A stretch of 64,000 nt of DNA, from NCBI RefSeq assembly GCF_025399835.1, contig NZ_JAODVR010000002.1:1-64000 (forward strand), given 5' to 3'. Both the position numbers and the translations under genes were made by a program. This stretch comes from Haloarchaeobius sp. HME9146 (lineage in GTDB: Archaea > Halobacteriota > Halobacteria > Halobacteriales > Natrialbaceae). This document shows, one piece after another, positions 25,358-35,500 of the stretch (within the stretch, counting starts at the first letter, position 1; the number at the start of each line of letters is the position of its first letter). Below the pieces are notes generated by a model. That model searched no databases and had not been told where the DNA came from. It saw nothing but the letters and a program-made list of their open reading frames with translations.

Positions 25358-25476
25358 CCGCTACCCACGGTTCTGGAACCAAGTACGGCCCACGTCAGCC
25401 CGTAGTTCCACTCCTTTCCCTGACTATCTTGGCTGGCGTGAAAAGCACCGGAAGATGGAGGAGCTACTGTTCTCGG

Positions 25477-25635
25477 CTACCACTGATGCGAACCGATATC
25501 GAGTACGGAGCCGCAGTGTCCGCATTCTGTGACCCGAAGCGGGTCGGAGAGGGCCGAGGTTTCCACCACGTCGCCGACGTCGAGGATGTTCCCGCACCGC
25601 GTACACGCCGGTTGTGATGTTAGCCCTGAAGACAT
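25477..25635 (-). CDS. 52-residue zinc-ribbon protein
   Basis: The ORF begins MSSGLTSQPACTRCGNILDV and ends GSVLDIGSHQW. CTRC (residues 11-14) and CGHC (38-41) form a classic four-Cys zinc ribbon in which both knuckles precede similar turns (CGNILDVG and CGSVLDIG). The internal symmetry and the balanced spacing argue for a real gene. It lies between the nuclease-like gene and malQ, and is convergent with the former. Comparable haloarchaeal microproteins have regulatory roles; none can be assigned here. Confidence 0.65.
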   Translation of the reverse strand: MSSGLTSQPACTRCGNILDVGDVVETSALSDPLRVTECGHCGSVLDIGSHQW

Positions 25636-25814
25636 GATTGGTCAGGGTACTTCATGTCACGTACAAGCATAACACTAGGTACTACTACTGGTTGCTAGCA
25701 CTGTCTTTCGTTCCGACCGGTGTCCTGTCTCTCCGAACCGAATTTCGAATACATCCCCGATACCTGGCCACCGCTTCGAGCCGGATTCCCGTCATGGGAT
25801 GGCTCCTCTATACG

Positions 25815-27311
25815 TCAGTCTCGAACTCGCCCACGATTCCGCGTCACGTCCGCCAACCGGCCGGACACGTCCTCGTGGAAGTGCTCGTACCGGGTGCGCC
25901 AGTCCCAGTTTCCTTCGGCGGTCCCTGGCGTGTTGAACCGCGCCCAGTCATCTAGTCCAAGCACGTCCTGCATGGGTGCGATGGCGATGACCGAGTCGGA
26001 CTTCCAGACCGCGTCGATGAGTGCCCACTGGATATCCTCGCGGCCGCTCTCGAGGTAGTGTTCCATGCAGCCACGGTCCTCGTCGGAGAGCGAATCGTAC
26101 AGTCCGAGGGCGGTCCCGGTGTCGTGGGTCGTGGTGTACCCGACCGTGTTCTCGGGGTAGGTGTGGGGCAGGAACTCGTGGTCCTCCTCGCACCAGTTCG
26201 CGTAGTAGGAGACCTTCATGCCGGGGAAGTCGAAGCGCTCCAGCAGGGCCGTCAGCTCGGGGTCGGGGAACCCGAGGTCCTCGGCGACGAACGGGAGGTC
26301 ACCGAGTTCTTGCTCGACCGTCTCGAACAGCTCGTGACCGGGAGCGTCCTCCCAGTGTCCGTCGGCGGGGCCGCCGTCGACCGGGATGGCGTAGTAGCTG
26401 TCGAAGCCCTTGACGTGGTCGATGCGGACGATGTCGACGAGGTCGAGCAGTCCGGAGAGGCGGTCGACCCACCACTCGTAGTCGTCTTCGGCGAGCGTCT
26501 CCCAGTCGTACAGGGGGTTGCCCCACTTCTGGCCGTCGTCGCCGCTCGGGGGGACGCCCGCGACCGCGACGGGGCGGTTCTGCTCGTCCAGCTGGAAGGA
26601 GTCCGGGTTGGCCCACACGTCGGCGCTGTCGAGGGCGACGTAGATGGGGAGGTCGCCGAGCAGGTCGACGCCGCGGTCGTTGGCGTACGATTTGAGGTCA
26701 CCCCACTGGTCGTAGAACCAGTACTGCACGAGGGCGTGGTAGCTGATTTCGTCGGCGTGCTCCTCTCGCGCTTCGGCCAGGGCGTCCGCGTCGCGCATCC
26801 GGTACTCCTCGGGCCACTCGGTCCACAGACTCCCGTCGAAGCGCTCCTTCAGGGCGACGAACAGCGTGTAATCGTCCAGCCAGTGCTGGTTCTCGCGGAA
26901 GTCGGCGAGTGCCTCGCGGTCGGATTCGTCGGCGCGCGATTCGAAGTTCTCGAACGCCGTCCGGAGCAGGGGGCGCTTGTACTCGCGAACCGCATCGTAG
27001 TCGACCTGGTCCTGCCCGAGGTCGGGAATCGCCTCGAGGTCGCTTTCGTCGAGCCAGCCCGCCTCGACCAGTCGGTCGAGGTCGATGAGCAGGGGGTTCC
27101 CCGCGAACGCGGAGGGCGACTGGTACGGGGAGTTCCCGTGGGCACCCGAGACCGGGCCGAGGGGGCAGATCTGCCACAGCGACTGCTCGGCGTCGGCCAG
27201 AAAGTCCACGAAGGCCTCCGCCGGGTCGCCGAGCGTTCCGATGCCACCCTCGCCGGGCAGGGCGCTCACGTGGAGGAAGACACCACTCTGTCGGTCGAAG
27301 CGTTGGGTCAT
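25815..27311 (-). CDS. malQ: 4-alpha-glucanotransferase (GH77)
   Basis: The 498-residue cytoplasmic enzyme disproportionates maltodextrins, transferring alpha-1,4-glucan segments. GH77 landmarks are SVFLH-type N-terminal sequence (SGVFLHVSALPGEGGIGTLG), GNSPYQSPSAFAGNPLLID, and WANPDSFQLD. VRIDHVKGFDSYYAIP near residue 295 has the Asp nucleophile, VAEDLG near 346 the acid/base Glu, and THDTGT near 396 the third Asp. The usual RIDHFRGF is HVKGF here. The GH15 and GH13 genes 5-14 kb away probably serve the same glucan pool. Confidence 0.95.
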   Translation of the reverse strand: MTQRFDRQSGVFLHVSALPGEGGIGTLGDPAEAFVDFLADAEQSLWQICPLGPVSGAHGNSPYQSPSAFAGNPLLIDLDRLVEAGWLDESDLEAIPDLGQDQVDYDAVREYKRPLLRTAFENFESRADESDREALADFRENQHWLDDYTLFVALKERFDGSLWTEWPEEYRMRDADALAEAREEHADEISYHALVQYWFYDQWGDLKSYANDRGVDLLGDLPIYVALDSADVWANPDSFQLDEQNRPVAVAGVPPSGDDGQKWGNPLYDWETLAEDDYEWWVDRLSGLLDLVDIVRIDHVKGFDSYYAIPVDGGPADGHWEDAPGHELFETVEQELGDLPFVAEDLGFPDPELTALLERFDFPGMKVSYYANWCEEDHEFLPHTYPENTVGYTTTHDTGTALGLYDSLSDEDRGCMEHYLESGREDIQWALIDAVWKSDSVIAIAPMQDVLGLDDWARFNTPGTAEGNWDWRTRYEHFHEDVSGRLADVTRNRGRVRD

Positions 27312-27494
27312 TGTTAGAAGTATTATTTCATCAACGAGTAAAAGGTTTGGCTACTACGTCGCTCCCCGGTACTTGCCCACGATGGTGAACAGGAAGAACC
27401 CCTGATTTCAGGCCAAGGTGCGGCTCTGTCGCTATCAGACTCGACGACACACGCGCAAGAAGAGCACTGGTTCGGGGGAGTGCTTCGAAAGCGG

Positions 27495-28478
27495 CTAGTC
27501 GGATTCGAAGCCCCGCGCTTCGTCGTTGAGTCCCCACGCGTGGGATTCCCCGGCATCGCTCTTGTCGAACGAGGGAAGCACGTCCCCGATGTCGATGGAG
27601 TCGCTCCCGAGGACCGCGAACCCGGCGAAGATGACGACGAACCCGAGCAGGGCACTCGCGGAGATGCTCTCCGAGAGGAGCGCCCAGCCACCGAGCGTCG
27701 CGACGATGGGGGTGACGTAGAACACCAGATTCGCGCGGACCGCGCCGACCTCGTCGATGAGACCGAAGTAGGCGATGTAGGCGATGGCACCCGCGAACAC
27801 GCCGAGGTAGACCAGGATGAGGAGGGCGACAGGGACGACCGTGATATCGGCGACCTGCTCGCCGGTCGCCCAGCTGAAGCCGTGCGTCAGGGCCGCCGCG
27901 AAGGGGAGGCCCCAGGCGGTCCGGACCGTACTGGACAGGCTGCCCTCGCCCCAGCGGATGAGGACCGTCCCGAGCGCGCCGAGCGCCGCGCCAGCGAAGA
28001 TGATGAGCTTGCCGTAGCCGATGCTCTCGACGCCAGTGGGGTCGAAACCGACGACGAGGCCGACACCCACGAGGCCGAGCAACAGCCCGGCAACCACGCG
28101 GGGCGACACTCGCTCGTCAGCCAGCAAGACCGCGGCGAACACCGGCGTGAGGACCGGGTTGAGGCTCGCGATGATTGCTCCGACGGCGGTCGTCGTGTAC
28201 TGCTGGCCGACGAACAGGAGCGCGTTCGCGGCACCGATGGCGAACACCCCGGTCGCGATGATGCCGACGAGGTCACCCCTGGTGGTGGGCATGAGCTCGC
28301 GCCGGCTCCGGGTCGCGACGACGTAGCCCACCAGGATGATGGCCGCGATGTCGAACCGCAGCGCGACGAACAGCAGGGGCGGGAAGTATGACAGGCCGGC
28401 CTTCGCGGCGACGAAGGTGCCACCGAAGAGCAGCGCAGCCGCGAGGAAATACTGCAGCGTCTTCCGGTCGACGACCAT
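27495..28478 (-). CDS. EamA/DMT family transporter
   Basis: The 327-residue protein has ten helices in two homologous EamA halves. The first half contains LLFGGTFVAAKAGLSYFPPLLFVALRFDIAA and SLNPVLTPVFAAVLLADERVSP; the second contains YIAYFGLIDEVGAVRANLVFYVTPIVATLGGWALLSE. These drug/metabolite transporters export or import small metabolites; the substrate is unknown. Start 28478 (MVVDRKTLQYFLAAALLFGG) places the first helix normally. The C-terminal 35 residues are a polar acidic tail. Confidence 0.87.
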   Translation of the reverse strand: MVVDRKTLQYFLAAALLFGGTFVAAKAGLSYFPPLLFVALRFDIAAIILVGYVVATRSRRELMPTTRGDLVGIIATGVFAIGAANALLFVGQQYTTTAVGAIIASLNPVLTPVFAAVLLADERVSPRVVAGLLLGLVGVGLVVGFDPTGVESIGYGKLIIFAGAALGALGTVLIRWGEGSLSSTVRTAWGLPFAAALTHGFSWATGEQVADITVVPVALLILVYLGVFAGAIAYIAYFGLIDEVGAVRANLVFYVTPIVATLGGWALLSESISASALLGFVVIFAGFAVLGSDSIDIGDVLPSFDKSDAGESHAWGLNDEARGFESD

Positions 28479-28724
28479 CAGGGACTGCCCTCCTCGCCGG
28501 AGAACCGCGTGACACCCGCGGTGACGTGGAGCCGCACCGATACAGCAGACCGCTCGAAAGAGAGTACCGTATTCATCTTGTCCGATGCTAGTAGACACAG
28601 TGGCTTCAGTTCGTTTCTAAATCCTTACACGAGGTGCAATCGCGTCGTGACGTACGCGTGTTTCACAACCTGAAATCCTTTCACAGTGCGAAAGTGGTTT
28701 CAACAAGACGGTCGGAGGGTCGGT

Positions 28725-29519
28725 ATGGAAACCGCACTCGAGGAGATCGAGTTCCTGGCACTCTCGGCCAACCGGGTGACGGTGCTCGAGTGTCTCTCCG
28801 AGCGTCCGCAGTCTCGCACCGACCTCGCGGACGCGACGGGTGCCTCGCAAGCCACGCTCGGGCGCATCCTCGAGGACTTCGAGGACCGGTCGTGGATTCG
28901 CCGTGACGGTGGGACGTACGCCGCGACCCCGACCGGGGAACTCGTCTCGGACGGCTTCACGAACCTTCTGACCATCGTCGAGACCGAGCAGTCGCTCCGC
29001 GAGTTGGTCCCGTATCTGCCGGCCGAGGCCATCGACTTCGACCTCGCACACTTCGCCGACGCGACCATCATCCAGCCGAGCCAGACACGGCCGAGTGCGC
29101 CGCTCCAGCGGACCCTGGACCTCACGACGGGGGCGAGCGAGATCAAGAGCTTCTCACACGCCTTCAACAACCAGAGTCTCGCGACCGTCGAAGAACAGGT
29201 CGCTGCGGGGGAGCTCACCTTCTACGGCGTCTTCTCACAGTCGGCCATCGACGCGCTCACCGCGGAGTCGGAGCTGTGTCGGCTGCTGAAATCGCTCGTC
29301 GATGCGGAGAACGCCCACATCAACGTCTACGACGGTGAGATTCCACTGGCGGTGACGGTCCCGGACGGGGTCGTCCATCTGCTGTTGCGCGACGACCGGG
29401 GAATCCTACAGGGGTCCATCGACACGGAGAACGAAGCGGTTCGGTCCTGGGCAATCGAGCGGTTCGAGGAGTACTGGGAGGTCTCGCGGCCGCTCACCGT
29501 AACTGACCTGTCGCACTAG
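28725..29519 (+). CDS. Winged-helix transcriptional regulator, FilR1-like
   Basis: The 264-residue protein has an N-terminal winged helix (IEFLALSANRVTVLECLSE ... RTDLADATGASQATLGRILEDFEDRSWI, residues 5-60). A larger C-terminal domain resembles the archaeal FilR1/DUF1724 regulator middle domain, including SHAFNNQSLATVEEQVAAGELTFYGVFSQSAIDAL and LLLRDDRGILQGSIDTENEAVRSWA. The ligand is unknown. It is divergent from the EamA transporter, which is the obvious candidate target. The 246-base intergenic region holds CTTTC/GAAAG inverted elements near 28678-28692. Confidence 0.78.
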   Translation: METALEEIEFLALSANRVTVLECLSERPQSRTDLADATGASQATLGRILEDFEDRSWIRRDGGTYAATPTGELVSDGFTNLLTIVETEQSLRELVPYLPAEAIDFDLAHFADATIIQPSQTRPSAPLQRTLDLTTGASEIKSFSHAFNNQSLATVEEQVAAGELTFYGVFSQSAIDALTAESELCRLLKSLVDAENAHINVYDGEIPLAVTVPDGVVHLLLRDDRGILQGSIDTENEAVRSWAIERFEEYWEVSRPLTVTDLSH

Positions 29520-29574
29520 CCGTGACGCGGCTCGATTCGACCACACGCTATCGTACCACGAGTGAGAACAGGTG

Positions 29575-30957
29575 ATGCGCCTCTCGCGACAGTCGGCCGG
29601 TGTCCTCGGTGTCGGGGCCGTCTCCGCAACCGCGGTCTTCACTGCCGAACTCCCACTGTACACAGTCATCGTCCTCTTATGGATCGACCTGACCGTCTCA
29701 CTCCTCCGCCGAACCTGGCAGCTGTTCTTCGCCAGACCGAGAGACCGTGTTTCTCCGACCGGTGCAGGGACTGCGCCCGAAGGTGGACACTCGACGCTCT
29801 CGAAGTACGAACAGGGCCTCTGTCGGTTTTTCACGCCCAAAATCGGGTCGCTCGTCGTCTCCGAGCGCCTCCGGCCGGTCACGCTGCACAACGTCAGGCC
29901 AGCGCTGAACGTCACCCTGCTCTGGTCGTTCCTCTTCCTCCCGGTGGCCGCACTCGGGGTCTCCCAGTACGTGGTTCCATCACCGGTCTTCGACGAATTC
30001 GTCAGTTGGCCAGTCCCCGCGCTGCTGGTCGCTGGTGCCCTCGCTGCGGTGGTGAAACAGTGGGGAATACTCGTTCGGCACGAGACCACTGGCTGGCCCA
30101 CTGCTGACGCGGTCGCACCGGGATGGGGACTCGCCCTGTGGTCACTGTACTGGGTCCCTCTCGGGATACTGACCACGTTGCACAGCACCGGGCCCGCGGT
30201 GGACACGCTGTTGACGACTCTCGCGGTCGTCCTCGTTCTCACCGGAACGATTCGCGGCTTGCGAGCGACAGATGTCGACGGAGACGATGTCTCACATCGA
30301 GCGCGGCGACGCGGTGTTGAGACACAGACGGGCCCCACTTCGGTCGAGATGCCGAACACGAGACCGGTGGCCACGTTCCGTCCGAACCGTCGGGCGGTCT
30401 GGATGGCTGGTGCGCTGGACAGTCTGTTCCCGGTCGGGAACGCGTCAGGGAGTTTCCGCCGGCTACAGCTTCAGGCGGGCGTGGCTGTCGTTCTCCTCGT
30501 CGGTGCCCCGCTCATCGCGACCAGTGTCTATGATATCGATTCGGGTCTCGTGCTGGTGGCCGTGACTGCCCTCATGTTCGTCACCTACCTCTTCACGCTC
30601 GCGATCATCGGGGCCCTGCACTTCGAATTGGCGTTCGGGTCGGTCGAGTACCGGCTCTCCGACGAGGCTCTCGTTGCATACGACTCCAGGCTCGACGCCG
30701 TCCAGTGGTCGGTCTCGCGTGAGGCTATTCGAGACGGTACCGTCGAGGACGGCGTGTTCGACAGTCCACCAACATTCGACGCAGCGACGGTCACGCTCGA
30801 CCGAACCGACGAGGTGGCTCTCGCGGAGCCGTACCGGTACTACCGGTGTTCGCTCCCGTATCTCGACGATCCGGTCGAAGCCGTCGACCGGCTCGGGTCG
30901 GAGGTCGAACCCTCGCCAGGTGGAGGACCTGTGGACAACCGACCCACACACCCCTGA
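29575..30957 (+). CDS. Polytopic membrane protein with C-terminal PH-like domain
   Basis: The 460-residue protein has about three or four N-terminal helices, a hydrophilic stretch (residues 232-275), then a second membrane pair (AGVAVVLLVGAPLIATSVYDI, LVAVTALMFVTYLFTLAIIGAL). It ends in a soluble domain (VEYRLSDEALVAYDSRLDAVQWSVSREAI ... YRYYRCSLPYLDDPVEAVDRL) that resembles bacterial PH-like domains following membrane helices. Translation can begin at the ATG or the GTG directly before it. It is tail-to-tail with the AEC transporter, 13 bases apart. No function is known. Confidence 0.65.
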   Translation: MRLSRQSAGVLGVGAVSATAVFTAELPLYTVIVLLWIDLTVSLLRRTWQLFFARPRDRVSPTGAGTAPEGGHSTLSKYEQGLCRFFTPKIGSLVVSERLRPVTLHNVRPALNVTLLWSFLFLPVAALGVSQYVVPSPVFDEFVSWPVPALLVAGALAAVVKQWGILVRHETTGWPTADAVAPGWGLALWSLYWVPLGILTTLHSTGPAVDTLLTTLAVVLVLTGTIRGLRATDVDGDDVSHRARRRGVETQTGPTSVEMPNTRPVATFRPNRRAVWMAGALDSLFPVGNASGSFRRLQLQAGVAVVLLVGAPLIATSVYDIDSGLVLVAVTALMFVTYLFTLAIIGALHFELAFGSVEYRLSDEALVAYDSRLDAVQWSVSREAIRDGTVEDGVFDSPPTFDAATVTLDRTDEVALAEPYRYYRCSLPYLDDPVEAVDRLGSEVEPSPGGGPVDNRPTHP

Positions 30958-30970
30958 TGGCGAACCTATC

Positions 30971-31891
30971 TCACGGTGTCAGCACGCCGAGAAGCTGCAC
31001 CACGCTGAACAGCGTCGCCACAGAGATGAGCGTGGTCACGAGGACGGTCGCAGATGCCAGGTCCCCATCGCCACCGAGTTCGCTCGAATAGATGTACGTC
31101 GAGACCGCCGTCGGCATCGCGAGCATCAGGACGCCGGCCCGGAGCGTCGTTGTCGAGGAGTCGAGGGTGAGGAACACCAGAACCGCGACGAGTGGCATGA
31201 GCAGCAACTTCAGGGCGGCGACGGTGCCGACCGTCGGCGGGTCGACCAGCCCGTCCTCGGTGGTGAGTGACGCACCGACGGCCGGCAACGCGATGGGGAG
31301 TGCGAGGCTCCCGAGCACCCCCAGGGAGTCTTGGGCCAATCCGGGGAGTTCGACCCCCATGGCACCGCCGAGGAGTCCGAGCGCGAGCGCGATGAGCACC
31401 GGATTGCGACCGACGCTCTGGAGTTCTTCGACAACGTCCGCGTCCGAACTGGTGATGCGGGTCAACAGGAGCACGGTGAGCGTGACCTGCACCAGCGAGC
31501 CGATACCGAGGATGACGCTCGCCTTCCCAACCGTGACACCGCCGAACGTCGCCGCCACGAACGGAACCCCGAGGAAGCCCAGGTTGCAGTGGTACGACTG
31601 GATGACGGCGACGCCCCGACGCGCCGGGTTCGAGTGCTCGCGATGGACGAGCCAGCCGATGCCGGCCACCGCCACGAGGACGACCGTGACGCCCACGAAG
31701 AGCCGCCAGACGAGTACCTCCGACAGCGAGCGGTTCACCGTCGAGGAGAAGACGAGCGCCGGGAGCGCGACGTAGAAGGCGACCGAGGTGAGTTGGTCGC
31801 GACGCTCTGGAGTGAGGATACCGACCTGACGTAGCCCGGCCCCGAGCGCCAGCAGGGCGAGCATGTAGGCGAGTTGCGTCGCGACGCTCAT
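30971..31891 (-). CDS. AEC (auxin efflux carrier) family transporter
   Basis: The 306-residue protein has ten helices in two five-helix halves. Family features include the N-terminal LRQVGILTPERRDQLTSVAFYVALPALVFSS, SYHCNLGFLGVPFVAATFG in the first broken helix and LMLAMPTAVSTYIYSSELGGD in the second. AEC proteins move organic acids and similar anions in prokaryotes; the substrate here is not readable. The ATG at 31891 is the only sensible start. Confidence 0.88.
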   Translation of the reverse strand: MSVATQLAYMLALLALGAGLRQVGILTPERRDQLTSVAFYVALPALVFSSTVNRSLSEVLVWRLFVGVTVVLVAVAGIGWLVHREHSNPARRGVAVIQSYHCNLGFLGVPFVAATFGGVTVGKASVILGIGSLVQVTLTVLLLTRITSSDADVVEELQSVGRNPVLIALALGLLGGAMGVELPGLAQDSLGVLGSLALPIALPAVGASLTTEDGLVDPPTVGTVAALKLLLMPLVAVLVFLTLDSSTTTLRAGVLMLAMPTAVSTYIYSSELGGDGDLASATVLVTTLISVATLFSVVQLLGVLTP

Positions 31892-32043
31892 ACGTTGGCT
31901 GGCCGGAGGACAGTGATTGGCGTTGCGGTCTCGGTTCTTCCTGCCGTCTGGCCGAGGGGCCCGTGCCGTGAGACGGTCAGGTTCGGTATCATCGGTCCAT
32001 CGACCGTTGTAACCCGAATACCGAATATCGGAAAATACGGCCG

Positions 32044-32397
32044 TCAGAACGTCAGGACCTCGTAGCCGTCGCGGACGAGGGAGCTGATACTCCGGTGACC
32101 GTCGTACTCGTCGACCGTGAGGACACAGGCGGTCTCGACCTCGTCCGCGACACCGAAGGCGTTCGCACAGAAGTTACACGCCGATGCGTACTCTTTCACG
32201 GTCGTGTAGAGGCCGTGGAAGTCGTGGTCCTCGTTCTCCAGTTCGGGAATCCAGCGCGTGCCCGCACCGTCGAAGACCAGTTCGAGTTCGTCGCCCGCAT
32301 CCGCGAACTCCTTGGCCGTCTCCAGCCCGTTGACGAGCCGGCCGAGGTCACTTCCCGTTTCGATACCCGCAAGGATGACGACTGCTGCTTTCACCAT
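32044..32397 (-). CDS. DsrE-like small protein (paralogue of the one at 1935)
   Basis: The 117-residue protein MVKAAVVILAGIETGSDLGR has exactly the length of the copy at 1935-2288 and aligns without gaps by eye over most of it (VNGxxxAKEFADAGDExELxFDGAGTxWI). The CxxC is CNFC at the same position. The start was set by that alignment. The function is undetermined; a thiol-based small-molecule or sulfur-handling role is suggested by the fold. Confidence 0.75.
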   Translation of the reverse strand: MVKAAVVILAGIETGSDLGRLVNGLETAKEFADAGDELELVFDGAGTRWIPELENEDHDFHGLYTTVKEYASACNFCANAFGVADEVETACVLTVDEYDGHRSISSLVRDGYEVLTF

Positions 32398-32544
32398 TGC
32401 AACCTGAGAGAGGCCAGCACTGGCGATAACGCCGCGCCGGCAGGGTGTGCCAGGCGTCTCACTGCGACAACGACATAGCCTTTGGTTCATCTATCGCCAG
32501 CGTGAGTTGAAGCTGGCAGAGACAGACTGGCTGTCTGGCGGGCT

Positions 32545-35500
32545 TCAGTCGTCGCCGTGGACCGTCCGCTCCTCTGCTTGCAGGCTGCGCCGGAGCATGA
32601 CGGTGCCCACGTCTGCCAGACTCTCGCCCGGGCTCGCGGCGATAACCTCGACGTCGCCCTGGTGCGGCGCGCACACGAGTTCGACGCTGTAGGACGCGTC
32701 TTCGACCGTCAGGAGCGTCCGGTCCGCAGCGGTCTGGACCAGGACGTACTCGGCGTTCGTCTTGCCGGTCACCTGGACGGTTCGCTCACCCTCGTCGACC
32801 GTCACGTCCTCGACCGAAAGCGCTGGCGGGACGCGCGCGGCGCTGGAGTCGAGGTAACGCTCGGCGATGAACGCGGGCGTCTCGATGGGTTCGCCCGCGT
32901 CGATGCTGTCCGCGAGGCGGATGTACTGGGCCATACTCCAGGCCAGCGGCGTGGCAGCGCCGGTGCCTTCGCCGAACTCCCAGCCGTACTCGGTCTCGTA
33001 CTCGCGGTCCCAGACCTGTTCGGGAATCATCCGGCCGGAGTTCGCGAAGCCGGCCATCGTCTCCAGCAGGTTCTGCGGGGCGAGGTCGCCCGACTTGGTG
33101 CCCTTTCGGAGCTCGTACTCGCCGCGCTCGCCGGTGAAGATGGGCCAGAGTCGGCCCTGGCCGAGGCGGTCGAGGCCCCACGGCGCGCCCTCGTCGGGTT
33201 CGCGCTCGCCGACCTCGCCGTAGCCGTCGCCGTTGTAGCGGTACCAGGCGGGGCCGTGCGGGGTGTCGACGCGGATGGTCTCGTCGACGACCTCGACGGA
33301 GTTCTCGACGACCGGGTCGTCCCACGGCAGGATGCCCAGCCGGACGAGGTCGAGGAAGCCGGCGTCGATGATGGCGCGTTCGTCCAGCGTCGGCCCGTGG
33401 TTGGCGAGTTCGCGGCGGGTGCCGCTGTCGGGCTCGCCGTTGCGGGTGACGCGGACGTAGTACGGCGTGTTGTCGATGCGGTTCGTGCCGGTCGTGGTGG
33501 CACACCAGCGCTCGACGCCGCGGCGGTAGGCGTCGGCGTGGGCGAGGAAGTTGATGGCGTCGGCGGTCTCGCCTTCCTGGTTCGCGAGCCAGGCGGCACA
33601 CGCGAGGCCGGAGATCTCGGCCGCGATGGTGCTCGGCGAGAAGCCAGCCTCTTCCTCCCAGCGCTCCTGGCCGCTGTCGGGGCCGGAGTGCACGAGGTAC
33701 TCGGCGGAGGCAGCCACGTGCTCGTAATCGTAGTCTGCGTCCTCGAAGGTGATGCCGTGGCGCTCCCAGAGCTGGTAGGCCATCACGGACGGGAAGGCGA
33801 TGTTGTCGAGCTGCTCGCCGCCCCAGCGGGTGCGACCGTCGAGGTAGGTGTTCTGGGGCAGGAAGCCGTTCTCGCGCTGCTGGTAGTTGTAGATGTACGA
33901 GAGCGAGTCGGCGGCTTCCTCGACCTTACCGACGGTCTCCAGCGCGGTGAACACCTGGTAGAGGTCGCGGGCCCACGAGAAGTTGTAGCCGAAGTCGGTC
34001 GGCTCGTCGTTGGGGACGGCGTCGCCCCACGGGACGGACGGGCTGGCGATGCCAGCGCCGCGGAACGTCTTGTCCTCGACCGCTTTGAGGACCATGACGG
34101 CGGCGCGGTACTGGTTCGCGAGCTTCGAGGAGCCCTGCACCGAGTTCGGGAGCGAGACGTCCTCGATGAACGCCTGCCAGGACGTGACGTAGCCCTCGCG
34201 CACGGAGACGAACCCGCCTTCCAGTGCGTCGCCGGCGGCCGTCAGGGCCGCGTCGGCGTCGCCCTCGGTGGCGAAGCCGAGTGCGAGCGTGTCGGCGACC
34301 GAACTCACGCCCGACCCGAGTCGCCCGAGCAGGATGACGTTGCCCTGGGCCGAGTCGCCGGCACGGTCGATGGCCGACGCGTCGCCGCGGAAGAGATCAG
34401 CGACGTGGGCGGCGTCAGGGGTGCCGACGGTCGCCTTGTCGAACGACCGGCTCGATGCGAGCCCGATGGCGATGTCGTACTCCTCGCCGTCGGGGTCGAC
34501 GATGGCGTTGTCGAGGTACTCCGGCGTGTCGTCGACCGCGGTGACCGCGTGCTCGCCGTCGTCGTCGTCACCGACGACCGATGCCCGGTCGTGTGCGCCA
34601 CTGTTGGAACACGCGCTGTCGGCGACCGCGTACACGTCGTACTGGTTGTCGTCGCGGGCGGAGAACGACACGTCGCCGACGATGGCGTCGCCTTCGGGGT
34701 CGGTGACGTACTCGACGGTCAGCTCCCACTCGTGGGCGTCGTCGTCCTCGGTGATGGTCTGGCGGTAGACGAGTGCGTCGGTGCCGACCATCTCCGTCTG
34801 TCGAGTGAGGGTCTCGGCGTCGTCGTCGGTCCGGTGTTCGTTGTGGGTCCGGGCCGCGTACCCACCCTCGGAATCGACGACGAGGAAGTCGAGCGTCTTG
34901 ACGTTCATCAGGTCGACGCGCGGGAACCGCGGCTCGGTCAGCGCGCCCTCGGTCAGCGTGAACCAGACGTGGGATTTCGGGTCGTCGTGGTCCGGAACGG
35001 TGCCGACACCGTACTTCTCGCCGGACGTCCAGGTGGGCTGTTCGTCCGGGCCCGACGGGGCGGCAGCCGTCTCCGGGCCGAGCGCCCCGAGCTGGTCGAG
35101 TTCCGCGATGGCCGCGAGCCGAAGCCCGTGAGCCCACGCCAGCGGCGAGGCGCTGTCCTGGGTCCCGTCGGCGAAGGACTGCTCGGCGAGGTAGCCGTGC
35201 TCGCTGACGAGTGCACCGCCGGGCAGCAGCGGTTCGAGGAGTCCCTTCGCGCGGTCGACCAGTTCACCGACCGCACCGCGTTCGGGGTCGGGGTCGTATT
35301 CGTCGACCAGGGCGGCGAGTTCCGCGGTGCCGACGACGCCCCAGGCGGTCGCGACCGACCACACCTTGGGTTCGCCGTTGGAACCACCGCGCCAGTTGTC
35401 GCGCTCGTACCGGGCGAGCCCGTGGCCGTCACCGACGGGCTGTTCCAGGGCGTCGAGCGTCGACTCGACGTGCGAGAGGAGTCGCGTCACCTGTTCGGTG

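Noticed and set aside
25675-25692. TACTACTACTGG short tandem triplets
   Set aside because: Three copies of a triplet in an intergenic region are too short to call a repeat or an array.
27323-27790. 155-codon minus-strand frame near malQ
   Set aside because: It overlaps the end of the EamA transporter in another frame and is Ser/Arg-rich. The malQ promoter region lies inside it.
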